Of a stretch of DNA of 37,745 bases, positions 33,251-37,745 are shown one piece after another; position 1 is the stretch's first letter; each line of letters begins with the position of its first letter. Made by a program: the position numbers and the translations under genes. Location of the stretch: the NCBI GenBank assembly GCA_944324445.1, contig CALUWL010000011.1, positions 1-37,745 of the forward strand. Direction: 5' to 3'. The notes under the pieces were generated by a model. It ran no database searches. It was not told the DNA's origin and saw only the letters and a list, made by a program, of their open reading frames with translations. The DNA comes from Candidatus Gastranaerophilales bacterium (GTDB lineage: Bacteria; Cyanobacteriota; Vampirovibrionia; Gastranaerophilales; Gastranaerophilaceae).

Positions 33251-33388
33251 TTAAATATTAAGTATTTTTTCAATCCTGAATTTATAACCGTCAGGTTTAT
33301 TAGATACAATTGTATAAATTGACGAAATAATTAATAGTATCATTGAAATTGAAAAACAAATTGCAATAACCTTTTCTTTTTTAGTCAT
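33251..33388 (-). CDS. Small single-pass membrane protein, 45 aa, downstream of a prepilin
   Basis: The ORF starts at ATG 33388, 1 bp after the prepilin stop, with AAAAAGGTG 6 nt upstream inside the prepilin's last codons. It encodes MTKKEKVIAICFSISMILLI, a membrane helix at about residues 7-28, then a short polar tail ending EKILNI. The tight coupling indicates translation after the prepilin. No family recognised. It may be an anchor, chaperone or assembly factor for the prepilin; this is inference. Confidence 0.6.
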   Translation of the reverse strand: MTKKEKVIAICFSISMILLIISSIYTIVSNKPDGYKFRIEKILNI

Positions 33389-33389
33389 T

Positions 33390-34145
33390 TTAATCACCTT
33401 TTTGCATTGATTTATTAATCCATTCGTTTGCTCTTGGACCTGGAAGAATTTTGCCGTCTACTCTTAAAGCATATCCAAATGGGTCTTCACCTTTATCTAC
33501 ACCGTCTACATCCATACAAATTAATGTGTATGAATCATAAAATCCGTCATATTTTATTTTGAAACTTCTGTAATCAGACGATTGGCAATATCCGCTTATA
33601 GTGCTTGAGCTGCAAATTCCGCCTGCCCAAGGGCTTTCGTGGTGTATTCCAAAAGGAGAGTGCGGCCACACTTGATAAAAAATTATACCGTCAGATGTAA
33701 CAATTTCTTTTATTTTGCCACCGTCTGCGTATGTAATACAATTTTTGTCCCATTCTTCTTTTTGAAGTGCATCTGTGCTTAACATACGATAAGATGTTTT
33801 TAAATCCGAATGCACATTATTAAGTTTGTCGCAATTCGATTCTTTAACATTCAACATGTCTGCAAAAGTTTCGCAAAAATATTTATAATCTCCGTCATGG
33901 GTTCCATCTATTAAAGTTCCGTCAGGTTTTATCCCTAAATCGCCGTTTGCATAATATTGATCTGAATTAACTAATTCTCTTATAACGGTACCTAATGTAT
34001 TATTTCCTTTTTTAAATTTCATAACATTTTCATCGGGTGAAGAATTAATCGCAACGGGCAATAGAATTGCTGTTATAACTCCGATTACAGTTAAAACAAT
34101 CATAATTTCAGCTAATGTAAAAGCTTTAAAGATATTTTTTTTCAT
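33390..34145 (-). CDS. Type IV prepilin-like protein (pseudopilin)
   Basis: I start at ATG 34145 (MKKNIFKAFTLAEIMIVLTV), with a GGAG site 9 nt upstream; the longer ORF reads through the promoter region. The leader MKKNIFKA is followed by FTLAEIMIVLTVIGVITAIL, with Glu at +5 and the N-methylation/cleavage pattern of type IV pilins and type II secretion pseudopilins. The site before the cut is Ala. The mature part (about 240 residues) is soluble, with six or more cysteines and Gly/Asp-rich loops such as DVDGVDKGEDPFGYALRVDG, a possible calcium or minor-pilin fold. A membrane microprotein follows. No pilus assembly genes are nearby. Confidence 0.82.
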   Translation of the reverse strand: MKKNIFKAFTLAEIMIVLTVIGVITAILLPVAINSSPDENVMKFKKGNNTLGTVIRELVNSDQYYANGDLGIKPDGTLIDGTHDGDYKYFCETFADMLNVKESNCDKLNNVHSDLKTSYRMLSTDALQKEEWDKNCITYADGGKIKEIVTSDGIIFYQVWPHSPFGIHHESPWAGGICSSSTISGYCQSSDYRSFKIKYDGFYDSYTLICMDVDGVDKGEDPFGYALRVDGKILPGPRANEWINKSMQKGD

Positions 34146-34269
34146 TAAATAAACTCCATAATTTATAAATATATTCATGTCATGAAAAATATTATATTGC
34201 AAGGAATTTAACAATTTTTGTAAGAAAGATATTACAGAATTTATTAATCTAAAATGCAACAATCAAAAA

Positions 34270-34479
34270 ATGGGTATTAGAAAAATAAAAAATCAAATTG
34301 GTAAGAAAATAAAAAATTTGAGAATTGAAAACGATTTATCCCAAGAACAGCTTGCAGAATTTGTAGGGATGTCCAGAGAACATATTTCCTGTCTTGAGAG
34401 AGGCAAAAATCTTGTAACTATTGAATCTTTATATAAAATTTCTGAGTATTTTAAAATAGATATAAGAGATTTTTTTTAA
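34270..34479 (+). CDS. Small XRE-family regulator, 69 aa
   Basis: This single-domain Cro/C1-type HTH reads LRIENDLSQEQLAEFVGMSR followed by EHISCLERGKNLVTIESLYK; it is essentially only the DNA-binding domain. It resembles the regulator at 24159-24494 in the HTH core (LSQEQLAE against LTQEELSE). It is likewise divergent from a prepilin gene, across 124 bp. No Shine-Dalgarno is evident; a TAAAAT at 34250-34255 would leave a leader of only a few bases. It may control the prepilin gene; this is inference. Confidence 0.78.
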   Translation: MGIRKIKNQIGKKIKNLRIENDLSQEQLAEFVGMSREHISCLERGKNLVTIESLYKISEYFKIDIRDFF

Positions 34480-34525
34480 ATTTATGTTATAAAATATTAC
34501 ATTTTATGAAAAAATTGAAATAAAT

Positions 34526-34554
34526 TTTACCTTTTTAAATTATTATTTTATAAT
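34526..34554 (+). promoter_or_regulatory. Predicted promoter of the MerR-like gene and downstream kinase
   Basis: TTTACC (34526-34531), a 17-bp spacer and TATAAT (34549-34554) precede a strong AAGGGGAG Shine-Dalgarno and the GTG start at 34595. Confidence 0.5.
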
Positions 34555-34594
34555 TGATTATATAAGTATTGGTTGACAAAAAAGGGGAGATTCC

Positions 34595-35233
34595 GTGCAG
34601 GATTCGTTATTGAATACAGTTAAAAAGCTTACGGTTGAGGAAAAAATTAACGTTGAAGAATTAGAAATTATTTTAGATAGCAATATCGAAGAAGTTGTTA
34701 AATTGTGCAAGAAAGCTTGCTTGAAACCGAAAACAGATTCTGCCGGAAATGCATACTTTACAAAAAGTGATGTAGATACTTTAAAAAAGATTAAAGAACT
34801 TTATCTAAAATCTCAAGAAATTCATAATTCAGAAAAAAAACAAGAAATTTTAAAAAATGCTTCAAATGCTGATGTAAATGTTGAAATAGCTAACCCTGAT
34901 AAGAAAGTTAATTTCCTAACCAGAGCAAAAAACAGAATTAAAAGCGAAAGTAATTTACCTATAAATGCTAATCATCCTGTTTTTCATCTTCAAGCGCAAA
35001 TGGAGAAATTGGAAAATAATTTAGTTTCAAAAATGAGCGCTATTTTAAGCGAGAAAATGGATGGATTTGATGAAATTATCGTTGAATTAATCAGAGCCAA
35101 AACAGAAAATGAAAATTTACGCCAGCAGGTTAATACTTTAAATAAACAAGTGTTTATATTGAAAAAAGAACTTGCAGCTTTTAGCCCTCTGCCTTTTGGA
35201 TTGTATACCAAAAAAGAAACAGATGAATTATAA
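34595..35233 (+). CDS. MerR-like HTH / coiled-coil protein, 212 aa
   Basis: It has a GTG start with AAGGGGAG 6 nt upstream. Residues about 15-75 look like a MerR-type winged helix (INVEELEIILDSNIEEVVKL, then GNAYFTKSDVDTLKKIKELY). A polar linker follows, then a coiled-coil at about 130-195 (LENNLVSKMSAIL to LRQQVNTLNKQVFILKKEL). No ligand-binding domain or metal-binding cysteines are visible. It ends 13 bp before the histidine kinase, so they are probably co-transcribed and may act together. DNA binding is inferred from the N-terminus only. Confidence 0.6.
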   Translation: MQDSLLNTVKKLTVEEKINVEELEIILDSNIEEVVKLCKKACLKPKTDSAGNAYFTKSDVDTLKKIKELYLKSQEIHNSEKKQEILKNASNADVNVEIANPDKKVNFLTRAKNRIKSESNLPINANHPVFHLQAQMEKLENNLVSKMSAILSEKMDGFDEIIVELIRAKTENENLRQQVNTLNKQVFILKKELAAFSPLPFGLYTKKETDEL

Positions 35234-35246
35234 TTTTAATTAAATT

Positions 35247-36950
35247 ATGAGTAATGCTTTAATAAATTTTTATCATAACCTTGAAGAGCCGATTATAATT
35301 TATGATAAAAAGCAGAATATCTTGTATCATAATTTAGCTTTTAAAAAGATTTTCGGCGATTTCAACAATTCTGAAGGATATGATTGTCTTTCAAAGTTGA
35401 GTTATAAATTTTCTTATCAAATGTGTTTTTTAAAATCGGAAGATTTGAAAACATATTGTCCGCCGATTAGCGCCATTAAAAAAGATGTTAATTTTTCTAC
35501 TTTTGCAACTTATCAAAAAGACGAAAATAAGTTTTATCATTTTATGATAAAGGCATTTAGCGTAAAAAGGTACAGAATAGTTTATTTCTATGACATAACC
35601 GATGAACTTAGAACGGAAAAATTAAAAGAAGAAAATGAACGATTAAGAATTCAAAATGTTGAATTTGCTTCAACAAATTCAAAAGCTCAAAATCAAGCCG
35701 TTAAAATGGCTTTGTTAAATAGAATTTCAATTAGTATAAAAAACGAACTTGATATAAAAACTTTAATAGAAAAATCTTTAAGGGAATTAAGCATTGTATT
35801 TGGTGCAAGCAAGAGTTATTTTGCAGAATACGATAAAAATGATTTCATAATAAAATACACATATCCTGAAGTTTATGCTCCTCAAATCGGGGAAAAAGTT
35901 ATATATTCAAAAGCTTTGACTGATGAATTGCATAGCGGTGAAATTTCAATTCAGACTTGTATAAAAGAACATGAAGGAGCATGTATTCCTCTTTTAAATT
36001 CAACAGTAAGAATTATTATGCCCATTATCAAAAATGCTCAGCTTTTTGGTATAGCGGTTATTTTCACTCCCAAAAAAGAAATTACGGCGCTTGAAAGAGA
36101 GCTTTTAACGGGGATTTCAATGGTTATAACTTCTTCTTTAATGCAAGCAAGTTTATTTCATCAGATTTCGCAGAAAAAAGAGGAACTTGAATCAGCAATA
36201 AAAGAATTAAAGGAAACGCAATTGCAGCTGATTAATTCTGAAAAAATGGCGTCATTAGGTCAATTGATTGCATCTGTTGCGCATGAAATAAATACACCGT
36301 TGGGCGCAATCAGCGCAAATAATGAGATGATGGAAAAATTGTTTAACAGTTTTGATGTAAGTACTCTTGATATTTTAAAGGAGATGAACGGAATAGATAA
36401 AGAAGCAATTAAGCGCATTACAAACATTGTGCAATCCTTAAAGCGCTTTGTAAGATTGGATGAAACCGTTCAACAAGAGGCAAATATTAATGAAGAATTA
36501 GATTTAACGCTTGAATTGATAAGGCATAAAATCAAAAAAGGATTTGAAATAGTTAAAAATTATGGAAACATTCCTTTTGTTAGTTGTTATCCTAATATGT
36601 TAAATCAGGTTTTTTTAAATATTTTGATGAATGCGGTTCATTCAATTGAAGAAAAAAAAGCTAAAGATTCATCCTTTGTAGGTAAAATTAAGCTTACAAC
36701 TGAAGTTAAAGACGATTTTTTAAGGATAAGTATTTTTGATAACGGGGTTGGAATAAAAACTTCTAATAAAGATAAGATTTTTTCTGCAGGCTTTACAACA
36801 AAAAAGAAAGGTCAAGGGACGGGCTTGGGGCTAGCAATTTGCAGGAAAATTATTGAAAAACATAAGGGTGAAATTTCTTTTGAAAGCGGAAATTTAGAAG
36901 GTGAAGTTGATTATAAAACAGTGTTTATTGTTGATATACCGCTTTTTTAG
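35247..36950 (+). CDS. Soluble PAS-GAF sensor histidine kinase
   Basis: In order: a PAS-like domain (residues 1-125, EEPIIIYDKKQNILYHNLAF), a short coil, a GAF domain (about 155-305), a coiled linker, and HisKA with H346 in SVAHEINTPLGAISANN. The HATPase domain is complete: N-box NQVFLNILMNAVHSIEEKK, G1 DNGVGI, F-box IFSAGFTTKKKGQGTG and G2 GTGLGLAI. No membrane segment is seen, so it senses a cytoplasmic signal. No response regulator is adjacent on this strand; the NarL-type regulator 4.5 kb away is a candidate partner. No Shine-Dalgarno is evident; translation may couple to the upstream gene. Confidence 0.88.
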   Translation: MSNALINFYHNLEEPIIIYDKKQNILYHNLAFKKIFGDFNNSEGYDCLSKLSYKFSYQMCFLKSEDLKTYCPPISAIKKDVNFSTFATYQKDENKFYHFMIKAFSVKRYRIVYFYDITDELRTEKLKEENERLRIQNVEFASTNSKAQNQAVKMALLNRISISIKNELDIKTLIEKSLRELSIVFGASKSYFAEYDKNDFIIKYTYPEVYAPQIGEKVIYSKALTDELHSGEISIQTCIKEHEGACIPLLNSTVRIIMPIIKNAQLFGIAVIFTPKKEITALERELLTGISMVITSSLMQASLFHQISQKKEELESAIKELKETQLQLINSEKMASLGQLIASVAHEINTPLGAISANNEMMEKLFNSFDVSTLDILKEMNGIDKEAIKRITNIVQSLKRFVRLDETVQQEANINEELDLTLELIRHKIKKGFEIVKNYGNIPFVSCYPNMLNQVFLNILMNAVHSIEEKKAKDSSFVGKIKLTTEVKDDFLRISIFDNGVGIKTSNKDKIFSAGFTTKKKGQGTGLGLAICRKIIEKHKGEISFESGNLEGEVDYKTVFIVDIPLF

Positions 36951-36958
36951 TAAAATAC

Positions 36959-36986
36959 TTGCAAGAAATATTTTATTTGGTATGAT
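36959..36986 (+). promoter_or_regulatory. Predicted promoter of the tRNA-Arg locus
   Basis: TTGCAA (36959-36964), a 16-bp spacer and TATGAT (36981-36986) lie 12 nt before the first truncated tRNA copy, the distance expected for a tRNA promoter. The intact tRNA gene is about 345 bp further on and has only a poor promoter of its own. Confidence 0.45.
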
Positions 36987-36998
36987 TGAAATAGTTAA

Positions 36999-37016
36999 GC
37001 TCTGGTAGCTCAGCTG
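36999..37016 (+). pseudogene. Truncated tRNA-Arg 5' piece, copy A
   Basis: GCTCTGGTAGCTCAGCTG equals the first 18 nt of the intact tRNA except for one C to T change. The match stops in the D-loop, after GCTCAGCTG, and unrelated hairpin-rich sequence follows. Confidence 0.75.
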
Positions 37017-37209
37017 AATGCGAAGCCGGTGCGGAAATTGATAAGGCGTTGAGTCTTAGCGATTAAGCAGATGATGGCGATGCACACAATCCGTTAGCGA
37101 AGTAATGAGCTTTACGGATTGGAAACACCCTAGGGGTGCGTAGGATAATTGAACAAACGAACGACAGCGTTAGCGATAGTGAGATTTGTGAAATACCCAC
37201 AGGAGCTAT
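37017..37209. repeat. Hairpin-rich insert between tRNA copies A and B
   Basis: No gene is visible. Palindromes include AATCCGT (37089-37095)/ACGGATT (37114-37120) and CACCC-TA-GGGGTG near 37130. AGCGA/TTAGCGA words recur, and CCCACAGGAGC (37196-37206) is shared with the mosaic region at 700-710. Base composition is richer in G+C than the genes. Confidence 0.55.
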
Positions 37210-37249
37210 GAGTTTGAAAATTAAATACTATGCCCTGGTAGCTCAGCTG
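37210..37249 (+). repeat. 40-bp direct repeat, first copy, including tRNA 5' piece B
   Basis: GAGTTTGAAAATTAAATACT, then AT and the first 18 nt of the tRNA (37232-37249), match 37311-37350 at all 40 positions. The tRNA again breaks off after GCTCAGCTG. The 61 bp that follow (37250-37310) contain the hairpins TCAAGAAC-TAA-GTTCTTGA (37253-37271) and GCAAC-AA-GTTGC (37282-37293). Confidence 0.85.
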
Positions 37250-37310
37250 CCGTCAAGAACTAAGTTCTTGATAAGATAATAGCAACAAGTTGCGATATCC
37301 AGCTGACACA

Positions 37311-37350
37311 GAGTTTGAAAATTAAATACTATGCCCTGGTAGCTCAGCTG
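37311..37350 (+). repeat. 40-bp direct repeat, second copy, leading into the intact tRNA
   Basis: It is identical to 37210-37249, with an offset of 101 bp. Here the sequence continues into the complete tRNA-Arg, so this copy is the functional junction. Confidence 0.85.
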
Positions 37351-37406
37351 GATAGAGCAACTGCCTTCTAAGCAGTAGGTCATGCGTTCGAATCGCATCC
37401 AGGGTA
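37333..37406 (+). tRNA. tRNA-Arg, anticodon UCU
   Basis: The 74-nt gene folds as a normal cloverleaf. The acceptor is GCCCTGG/CCAGGGT (G1-U72 wobble), the D-stem GCTC/GAGC, and the anticodon stem ACTGC/GCAGT with loop CTTCTAA, which gives anticodon TCT. The T-stem is ATGCG/CGCAT with loop TTCGAAT, and the discriminator is A. CCA is not encoded. It reads AGA, the dominant arginine codon in this A+T-rich genome, so it should be essential. Two truncated 5' copies lie upstream and an intrinsic terminator follows 5 nt downstream. Confidence 0.95.
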
Positions 37407-37411
37407 GACTT

Positions 37412-37441
37412 AAAAAAGACTCCCTCGAGGGAGTCTTTTTT
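37412..37441 (+). terminator. Intrinsic terminator of tRNA-Arg
   Basis: AAAAAAGACTCCC, a TCGA loop and GGGAGTCTTTTTT form a 13-bp symmetric stem ending in six Ts, just after the tRNA 3' end. Confidence 0.9.
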
Positions 37442-37533
37442 GCGTTTAAGCCCACCCCGAAGGATTCTCAGCATCCCCCTACAGTGTTTTAATCTGTTTT
37501 GTTTGATTTGATTATGGGTTAGGGGTCCCTGTT
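37442..37533. other. Gene-free stretch ending in a T-arm-like remnant
   Basis: No supported gene. The last part, GGGGTCCCTGTTCGAATCG (about 37522-37540), looks like the variable loop and T-arm of a tRNA cut off after the T-loop. GTTCGAATCGCA (37531-37542) is shared with the intact tRNA-Arg (37386-37397). The minus-strand ORFs here are the usual translations of tRNA DNA and are not genes. Confidence 0.4.
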
Positions 37534-37745
37534 CGAATCGCAAAAGCAATTCTCACACGCATTTGTACGCAAGTAAACTTGCTACAACTGCGGTTTACCG
37601 AGAGTTTGTTAATACAAACTCCGGCACTCCGTCATTTTATGGCTCATTCTTCGCCATAAATGTCGTTGCGAATCGCAAAAGCAATTCTCACACGCATTTG
37701 TACGCAAGTAAACTTGCTACAACTGCGGTTTACCGAGAGTTTGTT
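37534..37745. repeat. 135-bp-period structured tandem repeat, running off the window
   Basis: 37534-37610 and 37669-37745 are identical over 77 bp, and the second copy is cut by the window end. Each unit holds several hairpins: GAATCGC-AAAA-GCAATTC (one mismatch), CAAGT-AA-ACTTG, GTAAAC paired with GTTTAC, GAGTTTGT-TAAT-ACAAACTC (37602-37621), and TTTATGGC (37636-37643)/GCCATAAA (37653-37660). No ORF is convincing. Confidence 0.8.

Noticed and set aside
37243-37549. Two minus-strand ORFs with RTHDLLLRRQLLYPAELPGH-like and MRFERMTYCLEG-like sequences
   Set aside because: These are the well-known false translations of tRNA DNA; both cover the tRNA-Arg gene.
37534-37745. Integron attC array or CRISPR array
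   Set aside because: No GTTRRRY/RYYYAAC core pairs, no spacers of uniform size, no integrase or cas genes, and a unit of 135 bp with internal hairpins.

Overview
The window is a chromosomal segment of an A+T-rich bacterium (about 30% G+C by eye). It has a diderm envelope: an RND/TolC efflux system, GmhA and type IV prepilin-like proteins. It also carries flagellar genes and an oxygen-sensitive 2-oxoacid:ferredoxin oxidoreductase. This mix, with prepilin leaders of the form KAFTLAEIM, fits the gut Melainabacteria (Vampirovibrionia, Candidatus Gastranaerophilales). That assignment is inference from gene content and style; no 16S or ribosomal-protein marker is present. I see no phage, insertion sequence, CRISPR array or rRNA. 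Most genes are intact core genes, and the unusual material lies in the intergenic DNA and the surface proteins.

Layout. 1-501: end of a radical SAM gene. 502-1096: gene-free mosaic of small hairpins and short repeats. 1097-4490 (mixed strands): mtaB, a small ORF, a YvyF-like flagellar zinc-ribbon protein, an unusual zinc-ribbon protein with a duplicated C-terminal domain, and a small hypothetical protein. 4496-7097 (minus): a winged-helix-like protein, rlmD, gmhA and gloA as one overlapping operon. 7135-14703 (plus): a secreted small protein, fliF-fliG-fliH-fliI, two overlapping WYL-type regulators and a small membrane protein. 14678-20687 (minus): a tripartite RND pump (periplasmic adaptor, inner-membrane pump, TolC). 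20922-24162: a 52-codon ORF with the best Shine-Dalgarno in the window, a secreted protein, a GlcD-type flavoprotein and a MATE transporter. 24159-26465: an XRE regulator divergent from a cysteine-repeat prepilin. 26576-29277 (minus): korABCD. 29372-34145 (minus): prepilin, small membrane protein, tmk, a TPR protein, a NarL-type response regulator and a degenerate histidine kinase. 34270-36950 (plus): XRE regulator, MerR-like coiled-coil protein, PAS-GAF histidine kinase. 36951-37745: one intact tRNA-Arg(UCU) surrounded by truncated tRNA pieces and hairpin-rich repeats.

How the parts relate. fliFGHI encode the MS-ring, rotor switch and export ATPase complex, and the YvyF-like protein probably belongs to the same programme. 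Prepilin genes occur twice, each divergent from its own small XRE regulator, which suggests a repeated regulator/pseudopilin module. Several first genes lack a Shine-Dalgarno and instead have a -10 box 6-7 nt from the ATG, which predicts leaderless mRNAs. Operon-internal genes use Shine-Dalgarno sites or 4-nt stop/start overlaps.

The strongest candidates for something undescribed are: (1) the tRNA-Arg locus, where the promoter, leader and first 18 nt of the tRNA recur in front of hairpin-rich inserts, all breaking at the same point in the D-arm; (2) the prepilin carrying ten near-identical 17-residue cysteine repeats resembling eukaryotic GCC2/GCC3 modules, with recent 102-bp DNA duplication; (3) the zinc-ribbon protein whose start codon abuts a hairpin.
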